From assembly GCA_027600665.1 (NCBI GenBank), contig JADGJL010000001.1, positions 186,001 through 250,000 of the forward strand: a stretch of DNA of 64,000 bases, written 5' to 3'. Numbering within the stretch: the first letter of the stretch is position 1; each line of letters starts with the position of its first letter. This document shows, in pieces, positions 40,833 to 49,609 of this stretch. The notes under the pieces are model-generated. The model did not search any database. It saw nothing but the letters and a program-made list of their open reading frames with translations, and was not told where the DNA came from. The DNA comes from Irineochytrium annulatum (Eukaryota > Chytridiomycota > Chytridiomycetes > Chytridiales > Chytridiaceae). Both the position numbers and the translations under genes were made by a program.

Positions 40833-43757
40833 TTACGGAAGACCAAATTCATTACGCTTCACTCGAATCTCGTCCTGAATATATTGGGTATAATCCATGA
40901 TGGATTCCCTGGCTTCCACTTGGCCAACAACGGTTTTGTAGAATGCATTGAACAGATGGCGGCCTGTAAAATAACCACCAGGTACTTCGGGAATACCCTT
41001 CACCGTTTCAAATTGCGCCTTCAGATTGGCGTAATCCTCGGCAGGCCACGGCAGGGAATCCAGTGCCTTGATGTTGGCCGTTGGATAACGAGCCGCTGCG
41101 CCCATCAGACCTTCCATCTCCCGTCCGAATTCCGCCTGAATCGGTGCACTGGTCCACCATTTCATGAACGCCCACGCCGCATCCTGATCCTTGGCACCCT
41201 CCAGCATCATGACTGCACTGCCTCCACCCGGTACGTCCCGATTCAAGGTTCCATCCGCCTGAACGGTTCCCGGGACAGGAACGAATCCCCATAATCCCCG
41301 AATCTCTGGTGCAAATACGGACAGCTGGTTGTACATGGTGTAATCCGTTAGCCCAATAGGCATCTGTCCTGTCCGGAAACGGTTGGCAAAATCATATTCC
41401 CGTTCCAGCTTGTAATCGGTATAGAACTCTGTCCACCGCTTAAAGGTCTCAATCCCGATCCGGGAATCCAGATCCGACTCCTTGTCATCGTTCCGATAGA
41501 AGGCGCCTCCGTTCTGAAGCAGCATTGTGGCATACTGCGAGTTCGGTGGAATATTGACACCCTGCATATTGGCCTGGGTTACAACCGGCATGCCAAATTC
41601 CATATGGTTTTTGCTCAGAATCGCGAGCAGAGCATTAACATCCTCCCAGTTCTGAGGTACTTCAAGTCCCAGTTCTTCGAGCACATCCTTACGGTAAAAC
41701 AGCATGTTAAAGGTCTGCGTCTCCGGCAAGGCATATACGCCTGAGTCATAGGCATACGGTACGATTGCACTTTCCCTGAACTCCTGCTCTACGGTGCCAT
41801 AGTCACTGAATTGCGTCAGATCTACAGCCGAATTCCGCATGGCAAAATTCACGGGCAGATCATTGCCGATCTGCATGGCAATATCGGGCCCTTCGCCCGA
41901 CAAGGTCGCTGGCAGCAAGGTTCCCATGTTGACCAGCTTCAAGTTCACGTTAATGCCACTGTCTGGTGTAAATGTCTTGTCAATCATCGCCTTCATCGTA
42001 TTCGCCTGATCCCGCCCGCTGCCAATCCAGACGGTTACGGTGCGCTGATCTTCTGATGTAGCTACATTGCCGATCTGGTTATAATCAATGAAGAACGAAT
42101 GATAGAATATCTTCGCTTCATGACCGAGCTTGGCAATTGGCCCCATGCCTGTACCGGGGATATCTTGGTCGATGGAAGTGACGTACAATGCGTCGATCTC
42201 AAGGGGCTGCTCTCGTGCCTGCTGCACCCATGTGCCGAGACCCCCTGTGTTGGTTTTGTATGCTCCAAGCCTTCTTGGTATGGTATTTGGCTTGTCAATC
42301 ATCTCGTCCAGTTGCTGCGCCATCGTCTTGATCAGTGCTTCCTGATCGCTGGACTGTCCTGATAGAAGACGAAGCTGTGCGGCTACATCTTTGAGTCTTT
42401 TACTTTCTCCGCTGAACACTTCGAGCAGGTTCGGAATCTGCTGTTCCACCCGATAATCCCGGAATTCATCGGGCTTGGTACCTGTAATCATCAGAATGCG
42501 CCGGTACATGGAGTTCAAGTTGTACAGACTGTCCTCCACATTTCGGATGAGGGGCGCAAAATCACCCAGGCTGTTCTCCAGCCGCAGCACATGTTTTCCT
42601 TTTTCCAATTGAAACTTGTATGCTTCCTTGCCACCCATGACGTCAATGCGATAGTCACTTTGATAACGAAAAGGCGCTTGGGCCATCTCTGCGAACGGAA
42701 CTTCACCGTCAATGGTCAGTTTGCGAGTAGAATAGATGCCTTTGACAAAATTCTGCTGTGCGGTAAAACCGATATGATACAGTCCGCTCTCCGGCACATC
42801 CACTTCCCATTCAATCCATTGTCCTGGCAGACGCCAGTTAAAGCCACCAATCGTATTGATGCGTACCTGGGAAGCACTGTAAGGAGATACTGCAGAACTT
42901 GACCTTTCGCTCGTCGGGTATAACGTAGGTGAAGATTTGGCAATAGCGGCTTCTCCTTCAATGCGAATAAGGACATCCTTCGGCTGCCCGGAGGAATCCG
43001 ACTGTTGTGCCCCCGCAGTCTCTGCGTAAGGAACGGCTGTCTTCTCATTGAAAAGGCGTATGGACCGAATCACCATGGGTTCACGCGAAGATTTTAGCGT
43101 TAGGGTGTGTTCCCCTTTTTCCAAATAAAACTTGAATGGAGCCTGCTCGTACCCGTCGGAGTCCTGAAACGTTTCTTCCATCCAGCGTGGTTGCTCTACT
43201 TGTCTCGGACGAAGGTCATTGCCTTGATTGTCCTGCTCCACAACATCTTTCTCATTGACCCATACCCGATCAAACTGCAAATAGGCGGCTTCCGCAAAAG
43301 GAAGTTCACCGTCAATGTACAATGCACGTTCAATAGCTGAGCTCTTGCCTTCAACGGGATAATAGATTGCGGACAGGTTATACAGCCCGGTCTCCGGCAC
43401 GTTAATGGTCCAATCGACTTGTCCGGTCTCTCCGGTATGGAGAGATACACCATCCATTCCCTCATAATTAGTGAGTTTGCGGACGTCTTCACCTTCGACT
43501 CTTATGTAATCTCCCGCTTCAATGGTGATGTTCACACTCGGCTGTGAAGCCTGGTCTGTTCCAGAGCGATACTGTTCGTACCCCTTCTTCTGCCGGGTTT
43601 GCTGCAAGATCGCATCCACTTCAATGGCAGGCAGACTGCCAAGTGGAACATCTGCACCCTCATCAGCGCCGGAAGTTACATATAGAATGATGCAAGCTGC
43701 CGCCACGATGATCACTGTGGAGAATATCCATGTCTTACGTTGTAGAATTCCAGCCAT
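40833..43757 (-). CDS. Extracellular solute-binding protein fused to two carbohydrate-binding-like modules
   Basis: This 974-residue protein is anchored by one N-terminal span (about residues 8-28), not a lipobox. Two galactose-binding-like modules follow, each with a GLY turn (VPETGLYNLSAIYYP; VPESGLYHIGFTAQ) and an IDGExPFAE motif, and then a coiled linker. The C-terminal part from about residue 560 is a type 1 sugar-binding protein (TVTVWIGSGRDQANTMKAMID onward). Fusion of capture and delivery modules is unusual. The ATG at 43757 follows AGGAGG; the longer TTG frame start is unlikely. Confidence 0.88.
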   Translation of the reverse strand: MAGILQRKTWIFSTVIIVAAACIILYVTSGADEGADVPLGSLPAIEVDAILQQTRQKKGYEQYRSGTDQASQPSVNITIEAGDYIRVEGEDVRKLTNYEGMDGVSLHTGETGQVDWTINVPETGLYNLSAIYYPVEGKSSAIERALYIDGELPFAEAAYLQFDRVWVNEKDVVEQDNQGNDLRPRQVEQPRWMEETFQDSDGYEQAPFKFYLEKGEHTLTLKSSREPMVIRSIRLFNEKTAVPYAETAGAQQSDSSGQPKDVLIRIEGEAAIAKSSPTLYPTSERSSSAVSPYSASQVRINTIGGFNWRLPGQWIEWEVDVPESGLYHIGFTAQQNFVKGIYSTRKLTIDGEVPFAEMAQAPFRYQSDYRIDVMGGKEAYKFQLEKGKHVLRLENSLGDFAPLIRNVEDSLYNLNSMYRRILMITGTKPDEFRDYRVEQQIPNLLEVFSGESKRLKDVAAQLRLLSGQSSDQEALIKTMAQQLDEMIDKPNTIPRRLGAYKTNTGGLGTWVQQAREQPLEIDALYVTSIDQDIPGTGMGPIAKLGHEAKIFYHSFFIDYNQIGNVATSEDQRTVTVWIGSGRDQANTMKAMIDKTFTPDSGINVNLKLVNMGTLLPATLSGEGPDIAMQIGNDLPVNFAMRNSAVDLTQFSDYGTVEQEFRESAIVPYAYDSGVYALPETQTFNMLFYRKDVLEELGLEVPQNWEDVNALLAILSKNHMEFGMPVVTQANMQGVNIPPNSQYATMLLQNGGAFYRNDDKESDLDSRIGIETFKRWTEFYTDYKLEREYDFANRFRTGQMPIGLTDYTMYNQLSVFAPEIRGLWGFVPVPGTVQADGTLNRDVPGGGSAVMMLEGAKDQDAAWAFMKWWTSAPIQAEFGREMEGLMGAAARYPTANIKALDSLPWPAEDYANLKAQFETVKGIPEVPGGYFTGRHLFNAFYKTVVGQVEARESIMDYTQYIQDEIRVKRNEFGLP

Positions 43758-43882
43758 CCTGCGAGTCCTCCTCATCAAGGCTGATGCCAGCAAAGCCGAT
43801 TTGGTGGTTCAGGAAAAAGGGGCTCCGTGCAACATTGCCGACACGAGCCCCTGCCTGAATCGTTTGCTGGTGATAAGTGTTG

Positions 43883-45265
43883 TTATTGTTTGCCGAGTTT
43901 ATCAATGGCAGCTTGTGCCTGTGCTTTGTATTTCTCAGCTGTTGCTGTGACGGAAGCATTGTCCTTGATGATATCGTTCACAAAATCCCCGAAAGGGTAT
44001 CCCGTGTAGGCATCATCCAGCAAGATACGGCCTGTTCCAGCGATGTGCTCGCGAATGATGGCAATATCCTTCTCGTCGGTATAACGACTTTCCAGATAGT
44101 CCTGACCTGGATACTCTTCGATCTGCGGGATGTCGAAGGTCTCTTCATAGATTTGGTAGACGATCTTTGGATCCTCCACACCTTTTGGAATGAATTTTGC
44201 CGATGCCGCGTTGTTTGCATACGTTACCTCTTTGCTGCCCTGTGGCCCATTCGGAATGGGTACAACACCGACAGCAAAGGTGAGATCGCCCAACTGCCAT
44301 TCAGCAGCAGTGAACAGAGCAACGTCTCCATCCTTAAAAGTGTTGCTCTCCTCCCAGTTGGTTTTGTCACCGGTTTTGACCTTCACGACATTTTCCACGT
44401 TATACAAGCGTTTAACGAATTCTGTTGCTTCAATCGTTTTCGGATCAGATAATCCTTCCTTGCTATTGGCATCATCCACGATGGTTCCACCATTTGCAGC
44501 GGTAAAATGGCGAACGACATCAAGGGCCCAGCCAGAAAATCCATATACATCTGTTTTGCCGTCATTATTGGTATCTTTGGTTGCCTGCTTGGCGAGTTCC
44601 ATGAATTTGTCCCAATCCCATTCGCCCTGGTTATACAATTCTTGTGGATCAGGTAATGACAGTTTCTTGAACAAGTCTCGGTTATAGTGAAGTCCCAGAC
44701 CAATGCTGGTTGGTGATTCGAAGGCATATTCATTGCCTGCAATAGCAGGAAACTTTGTGATCAGGTTTGCTTCCTGGTTGATGTTGTTCTCAGGTGTAGT
44801 GAATTCGGAGAGGGGCAACAGTTGCCCTTTGAGGATGGCGGGTAGTGCGGATTTGTATTCCATCTGAACGATGTCGGCGAATGGTTCGCCGGCCAGTGCA
44901 GACGTGGTAAATTTGTTCATGTATTCTTCGAAAGGTACGTTGACGAACTCCAGTTTTACGTTGTATTTCTTCTCGACCTCTGCAATTTTATCGAGTCTGG
45001 CCTTATCGGAGGCGGTCTCTCCCGCCGGTTTCAGATCCCACCAGGCAGCAACCTTGATGACACGTCCACCCAGATCAGGCACATTTGCCACAGCTTCTTC
45101 CACTACGTCCTCTTTCTCTGTTTCAGCGACTTCGGTGCTGTTACCTGAGTTCGTTGTTCCCTCTGTTTCGCTTCCCGTCTGTGCTGTCCCCCCAACACTG
45201 CAAGCGGATACAAAAAGCATCACGGCCAATAACATCAGAGGTACAACATTCCATCTTCTAATCAT
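43883..45265 (-). CDS. Sugar ABC transporter substrate-binding lipoprotein
   Basis: This 460-residue type 1 solute-binding protein has a lipobox LFVSAC near residue 21, a Ser/Thr/Glu-rich linker, and the binding fold with IKVAAWWDLKPAG and a KFIPKGVEDPKIVYQIYEE-type hinge. It should deliver oligosaccharide to one of the permease pairs. The ATG at 45265 begins MIRRWNVVP after GGGGAGG; the upstream GTG frame start is not favoured. It is the first gene of the operon, under the promoter at 45396-45424. Confidence 0.9.
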   Translation of the reverse strand: MIRRWNVVPLMLLAVMLFVSACSVGGTAQTGSETEGTTNSGNSTEVAETEKEDVVEEAVANVPDLGGRVIKVAAWWDLKPAGETASDKARLDKIAEVEKKYNVKLEFVNVPFEEYMNKFTTSALAGEPFADIVQMEYKSALPAILKGQLLPLSEFTTPENNINQEANLITKFPAIAGNEYAFESPTSIGLGLHYNRDLFKKLSLPDPQELYNQGEWDWDKFMELAKQATKDTNNDGKTDVYGFSGWALDVVRHFTAANGGTIVDDANSKEGLSDPKTIEATEFVKRLYNVENVVKVKTGDKTNWEESNTFKDGDVALFTAAEWQLGDLTFAVGVVPIPNGPQGSKEVTYANNAASAKFIPKGVEDPKIVYQIYEETFDIPQIEEYPGQDYLESRYTDEKDIAIIREHIAGTGRILLDDAYTGYPFGDFVNDIIKDNASVTATAEKYKAQAQAAIDKLGKQ

Positions 45266-45395
45266 GTTTTTAACAACCTCCCCGAATGTGTATACCAATC
45301 ATGGTTCACCCTACATCGCTAACCCCACTCAGAAACCAATCAAAAATAAACAACCACCACCATTTGTTATTTTATCGTTTGTTTTTGACAAACAA

Positions 45396-45424
45396 AATTT
45401 AACACAGCAAAATGTAAGCGTCAA
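45396..45424 (-). promoter_or_regulatory. Promoter of the transport operon
   Basis: On the minus strand TTGACG (45424-45419) and TAAATT (45401-45396) are separated by exactly 17 bases, a good sigma-A promoter about 130 bases before the solute-binding protein. Its -35 box lies inside the cre-like site. Confidence 0.65.
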
Positions 45425-45426
45425 CA
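45413..45426. promoter_or_regulatory. Catabolite-responsive element (cre) overlapping the -35 box
   Basis: TGTAAGCGTCAACA matches the CcpA cre consensus (TGNAARCGNWWWCA) with one mismatch, and it covers the -35 box. This predicts repression by CcpA when preferred sugars are present. LacI-family operators look alike, so the divergent regulator could also read it. Confidence 0.6.
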
Positions 45427-45550
45427 TTTTTATTGTTAACATTTTCTATTTATTCTGATAAAATGCTGATAATATGGTTAAAACCCTGTTTTTACACTTA
45501 CTAAAATCCTTATTCCTAAGTACACCTTATTAAAACCATAAATATAACTT

Positions 45551-45589
45551 TTATTATTTTGTTATTTTTAAATAATAACAAAATAATAA
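45551..45589. repeat. Perfect 16-bp inverted repeat, AT-only core
   Basis: TTATTATTTTGTTATT (45551-45566) and AATAACAAAATAATAA (45574-45589) are perfect inverted arms with a seven-base loop, about 200 bases before the LacI-family start codon. The half-site GTTATTTT recurs at 45366-45373. It is a candidate operator or leader hairpin. Confidence 0.6.
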
Positions 45590-45792
45590 TTTTACAGACA
45601 AAATTCGTCATTCTATCTGAAAATGCGCTTATCTTCACGTGGATTGCGTATCCTGAAATGCTGTGCTTCTCTAACATTTTGAATTCTCTGTCCGTTATTA
45701 GATTAAGAGAAATACATCATGCTATACTAGAATCAGTTGGATATCGTTCCAAACAAGGAATACGGCAGAATTACGAGTGTAAGGATGGTATG

Positions 45793-46830
45793 ATGAAAAC
45801 GAAGGTAACAATTCAGGAGATTGCACATTTTACAGGTTTGTCGAAATTCGCGGTGTCACGAGCTTTGTCTGGAAAATCGGGAGTCAGCGATCAGACGAGG
45901 GATGTCATTCTCAAGGCCGCTGGCAAACTTGGGTATTTCAAAGATAACAGCCTCTTGTCTGGTGAACTGTCTCACAACAGTGAATCACATGACTCGAAAA
46001 ACACACGTTCAAGCGGTACCATCTTGATTTTGTTTCCCAATGTTCGATACCAAAATCAGGACTCCGTATACTGGGGACCCGTCTTTAACGGGATTTCTTC
46101 CAAGCTGAACCAAAAAGGCATTAACATTCTAACCTTGACGGAACCATCCGCAGACCAGCTATTCACCCTACTCAACCCGGATGCCATTCGTGGAATCATT
46201 ACCGTTGGCTCGATCTCGACCCCGATTCTGCTTGAAATCAAGCGGCTCAGTATTCCGGTTGTAATGGTCGATCATCTGGACCCTGTTTTTCACAGTGACA
46301 GCATATTCACCGATAACTTTGCATCCATGCGGGAGATCATGCTCTATTTGCTCCGCAAGGGCTTCAAAACTTTCCAGTTCGTTGGAAATATCGGGGATGC
46401 TCAAAGCTTCTATGAACGCTGGATTGCATACACTTCTGTACTTATGGGCCATGGGATGGAAATAAGTCAGATTCCCGAGCTGAGCAATCAGGCATTGGAT
46501 GAGTTTCGCCAGACGTTCACTTCGGTAATCCATGAGGATAATCTGCCTGAAGTGTTTGTATGTGCGAATGATTTTTATGGGCTATATACCATAGAAGCCC
46601 TTGAGAGTATGGGGATTCGTGTACCCGATCAGTGCGTTGTCACGGGATTTGATAATCTATACGACCATATCCCATTACTGGCTACAGTCAATGTGAACAA
46701 GGAATTGCTCGGTGCGCGTGCGGTGGATCAGATGTTATGGCGCATAGCGAATCCAGAAAGCAACGTCGAGAAAAAGTTGATTCTTGCTGACGTCATCATC
46801 CGTGAACAGTTCGGCAGGCATAGCGGATAA
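45793..46830 (+). CDS. LacI family transcriptional regulator
   Basis: This 345-residue regulator has an N-terminal LacI helix-turn-helix (VTIQEIAHFTGLSKFAVSRALSGKSGVSDQTR, about residues 4-35) and a periplasmic-binding-like sensor domain ending CVVTGFDNLYDH and a DQMLWRIANP tail. A long upstream frame is excluded. The ATG at 45793 follows AAGGA at good spacing. It is divergent from the nine-gene transport operon and is its most likely local controller. The inducer is unknown. Confidence 0.9.
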   Translation: MKTKVTIQEIAHFTGLSKFAVSRALSGKSGVSDQTRDVILKAAGKLGYFKDNSLLSGELSHNSESHDSKNTRSSGTILILFPNVRYQNQDSVYWGPVFNGISSKLNQKGINILTLTEPSADQLFTLLNPDAIRGIITVGSISTPILLEIKRLSIPVVMVDHLDPVFHSDSIFTDNFASMREIMLYLLRKGFKTFQFVGNIGDAQSFYERWIAYTSVLMGHGMEISQIPELSNQALDEFRQTFTSVIHEDNLPEVFVCANDFYGLYTIEALESMGIRVPDQCVVTGFDNLYDHIPLLATVNVNKELLGARAVDQMLWRIANPESNVEKKLILADVIIREQFGRHSG

Positions 46831-46850
46831 AAGCAGAATATATGGTGGTA

Positions 46851-46872
46851 AATATGTGTGAATACACATATT
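46851..46872. repeat. Hairpin after the lacI-family gene
   Basis: AATATGTGT (46851-46859) and ACACATATT (46864-46872) are perfect inverted arms around a four-base loop, 21 bases past the LacI-family stop. No T tract follows, so it may be a 3-prime stabilising hairpin or a weak terminator. Confidence 0.5.
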
Positions 46873-46922
46873 GAAGCATGCATGGAATAAAGTTTGTGTC
46901 CACACAGAACCACACGCCAAAC

Positions 46923-46956
46923 ACCCCTTTAACCGTATTTGAGCGGCTATCGGGGT
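46923..46956 (-). terminator. Possible terminator after the DUF4272 gene
   Basis: ACCCC (46923-46927) and GGGGT (46952-46956), with an inner CCG/CGG pairing, form a stem about 25 bases past the DUF4272 stop. The minus-strand flank is only moderately T-rich. Confidence 0.4.
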
Positions 46957-46980
46957 ATTTGCATTGTTGTATGTTGTGTT

Positions 46981-48159
46981 CTACGTATCTGTACGCACAT
47001 CATCCCACTCCTGATCCAGATAACAGATCAGCCAGTTCAAAGCACGGTGACGTTCATAAGCCACTCCACCATTCAAGCCGGCGGGAGGTGTTTTGTCATT
47101 GACACGACTATCCACACACACCCAGTTATAACGGTAGATCAGATCTGCTTCATCCAGAATCTCGCTCTTGTTGCGCAGAGATGCATTGGAGAGAAAGTCA
47201 GCAAAGCTGTCCTTCTGTTGCAAATAACCGACATCCTTCCCTACGTTACACAACTCCGTTGGTGCACCCAGTTCCTCCACATAGCCTAGCGCCCACAACA
47301 TCACGTGATAAGCTTCATATCCCCAAGAGAATGCGATGATCTCCTGCTGCTCCGCTCCGTGTTGGTCGATAAACTTCTTCTCTAGGGGTGAAAAAAAGGA
47401 GTCAGCCTCATACTTGTCGATCACTTCCTGAACCAGAGCTGCGGTATCGTCCGCGCTTTCGCCTGCTCCCAGACACTCTCCCTTAAGCGCGGCAAGACAC
47501 AAGGCAACCGCACGGCGCGCGACTTCCTCTTTACTCCGAATGGTGATGTGCTCTTCTCCGGCCCTTGCAGGCAAGTTCGCATTATAAGGAATGCCTTGTT
47601 CCGTCAACCGTTGCTCTGAACGGGCTTTACGTTGGATTGCAGACTCTGTCTGGGTTCCAACATCGTCCAGGAAACTGGTGTGCGCTGTCACCGTGTAATC
47701 CTCCACCTCAGATTCTCCATTCACGTCCAGCAATAACTGGCCATGTGCATTCAGCAGAGATCCTCCTCCCCAGAAAATGACGGCATCCAGAGCATCCGCC
47801 AAGCGCAGCAATTCGCCGAAGAATTCTTCCGAGATATCCTCTTCTGTCTCAATACCAATCACCATGTTCAGTGTGGAACATTTAATCAATACCTTTTCCT
47901 GGAGCGAAGCATTGCGCCCCTCAATCTGACTCAAAAATCCAAGCATCCCCTGAATCATGGTCGTAAATTCCTCAGGATGTGTCTGGCTGGTCATGATATT
48001 GAAACCTTTGGTTTTTTTACTCAACCATTTTTTCTGAGTCACTTGAATATGGGTCTTGTCTTCCCTGCGTTTAATCGTACCCTCAGGATAAATGGATTGA
48101 ATCACTTCAAACAGCTGATCCAGGTCAAACTGAGAGCTGTATATTGCACAATTTCTCAT
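46981..48159 (-). CDS. DUF4272 family protein
   Basis: This 392-residue cytoplasmic protein has a C-terminal DUF4272 region (RRAVALCLAALKGECLG, FSWGYEAYHVMLWALGYVEEL, CNVGKDVGYLQQ, SEILDEADLIYRYNW). The N-terminal 180 residues look like a separate alpha/beta domain. No function is known for the family. The ATG at 48159 follows GGAGAGG; that ribosome site lies inside the 39-base fragment of the dispersed element. It is 50 bases downstream of rtcB and probably co-transcribed. Confidence 0.8.
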   Translation of the reverse strand: MRNCAIYSSQFDLDQLFEVIQSIYPEGTIKRREDKTHIQVTQKKWLSKKTKGFNIMTSQTHPEEFTTMIQGMLGFLSQIEGRNASLQEKVLIKCSTLNMVIGIETEEDISEEFFGELLRLADALDAVIFWGGGSLLNAHGQLLLDVNGESEVEDYTVTAHTSFLDDVGTQTESAIQRKARSEQRLTEQGIPYNANLPARAGEEHITIRSKEEVARRAVALCLAALKGECLGAGESADDTAALVQEVIDKYEADSFFSPLEKKFIDQHGAEQQEIIAFSWGYEAYHVMLWALGYVEELGAPTELCNVGKDVGYLQQKDSFADFLSNASLRNKSEILDEADLIYRYNWVCVDSRVNDKTPPAGLNGGVAYERHRALNWLICYLDQEWDDVRTDT

Positions 48160-48168
48160 GAAGTTCAC

Positions 48169-48207
48169 CCTCTCCGTTTTCGTGTAAATGTTCAGTTGAA
48201 CATATAT
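48169..48207 (-). repeat. Dispersed element, 39-base fragment (copy C)
   Basis: This segment matches 20543-20581 at 37 of 39 positions. On the minus strand it reads ATATATGTTCAACTGAACAT, TTACACGA and AACGGAGAGG. The TGTTC/GAACA hairpin is kept, and the GGAGAGG end is the ribosome site of the DUF4272 gene. Confidence 0.75.
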
Positions 48208-48209
48208 GA

Positions 48210-49430
48210 CTAATCCTTATACGGATCGAATTCATTACCTCCGGCCATGGCGACACCAACGGGACGTAACACATGGTTGATTTTCAGCGTATTCGCATGT
48301 GCGTTCAGTACGTCTTGCAGTTTCTTATACACAAACGGACTTTCGTCCGTGCCCGCTCCCCGCAGTTCCACACCATAGGCGCGAATCGCCTCATGCATCT
48401 GTGCTTCGCTAATCTCACCGCCCATGCGTGTGCGCAGCTTGTAATTCATTTTGCCAGCCGCCTGGGTTCGGCTCATCGTGCGCCCTGCCCCATGTACGGT
48501 GCTGCGGAATGACTCGGTATTCTCTTCGCTGTGGATCCCCTCCACAATCACCGAGATATCACCCATACTACCTCCGACAAAACCGAGCTGCCCAGGTGCC
48601 AGTGGCGTTGCACCTTTGCGAACCACGACGACCTCTTCACCCATATGCTGTTCTTTCCAGGCAAAGTTGTGATGGTTATGTACGGTGTATTCAGCATTTG
48701 CCCCGAGAATTCCAAGCACCTGTTCAATGACATAATCACGTCCTGCATAAGCGTATCTGCCCGCCAGAGTCATTCCATCCCAATACATATCACCCATTTC
48801 GCTGTTCAGGTTAAACAATGTAGGTGGCTGATCCATGGATTCACCCGGCGCTTTGCCACTGAACTGACGCCCTGCGGCAAGGTTAAGGAACCCACTCGCC
48901 ACTTTGTGACCGAACCCGCGGCTGCCAAAGTGATTCGCGATCCACACCTTTCCCGTGGCCTCTTCTACAAAAATATCCACGAAATGATTGCCACTGCCTA
49001 CGGTTCCAAGTTGGTTGCGTGCGAGCGTCTTCAGCTTATGCTGTAATCCTGGTTCAATGGTATCAAACAGCTTCCAGCTCGCGTCGTCGAACAGTTCATG
49101 ATCCACGGGTGTTGGATTATTACGACCCACGCCGAAAGATATATTCGAATTGATGTCATCCATAATCGTCACAATCTGATCCCGAATATCATCCCACATC
49201 AGGTTGGTGCGCACAGCCTTGTTACCACAGGCAATATCATATCCGACACCTGACGGACTGATCATATTCCGATAAGCGACAACACCACCGATGGGTTGCG
49301 AGTAACCTTTGTGGTGGTCGGCCATCAGAGCCACACCCAAGACATCTCCATATTGCGAGCAAGTCACCGCCTGACTTACGGCGTTCTCCAGCGGCTCCCC
49401 CCAGACTTTAATGTTATCTACGATACGCAT
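48210..49430 (-). CDS. rtcB: RtcB family RNA ligase
   Basis: RtcB joins 2-prime,3-prime-cyclic or 3-prime phosphate ends to 5-prime hydroxyl RNA ends through a GMP-linked histidine, repairing or splicing RNA. The 406-residue protein has the expected motifs: SGVGYDIACGNKAV with the metal cysteine, LGTVGSGNHFVDI, YTVHNHHNFAW, VVRKGATP and the guanylylated histidine region STVHGAGRTMSR. The ATG follows AGGAGG. It is co-oriented with the DUF4272 gene downstream. No archease partner is present nearby. Confidence 0.92.
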   Translation of the reverse strand: MRIVDNIKVWGEPLENAVSQAVTCSQYGDVLGVALMADHHKGYSQPIGGVVAYRNMISPSGVGYDIACGNKAVRTNLMWDDIRDQIVTIMDDINSNISFGVGRNNPTPVDHELFDDASWKLFDTIEPGLQHKLKTLARNQLGTVGSGNHFVDIFVEEATGKVWIANHFGSRGFGHKVASGFLNLAAGRQFSGKAPGESMDQPPTLFNLNSEMGDMYWDGMTLAGRYAYAGRDYVIEQVLGILGANAEYTVHNHHNFAWKEQHMGEEVVVVRKGATPLAPGQLGFVGGSMGDISVIVEGIHSEENTESFRSTVHGAGRTMSRTQAAGKMNYKLRTRMGGEISEAQMHEAIRAYGVELRGAGTDESPFVYKKLQDVLNAHANTLKINHVLRPVGVAMAGGNEFDPYKD

Positions 49431-49563
49431 GATTGTGTTAACCTCCTATGTATTATTTTGAATATTTCATCTTAAATTTTGATCTGATACTTTCATTAGT
49501 TTAACAAAGATCAGCGTAGCTCGAAACGTTATCATCCTTCAGATCACCAATTATTTATACAAT

Positions 49564-49590
49564 AAAAAAAGAGAGCTCGGCTCCCTTTTA
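49564..49590 (-). terminator. Terminator after the small secreted protein
   Basis: On the minus strand GGGAG (49585-49581) pairs with CTCTC (49575-49571), allowing one wobble, around CCGAG, followed by T7. It lies 20 bases after the stop at 49610. Confidence 0.8.
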
Positions 49591-49609
49591 TCACACGGTT
49601 GGTACCTAT

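Larger units (their letters stand above)
45266..45792. other. Divergent regulatory region of the transport locus
   Basis: These 527 AT-rich bases lie between the solute-binding protein (-) and the LacI-family gene (+). They contain the operon promoter and cre box (45396-45426), a GTTTG/CAAAC dyad just downstream of that promoter (45380-45395), and a 16-bp perfect inverted repeat (45551-45589). No gene is seen. Confidence 0.65.
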
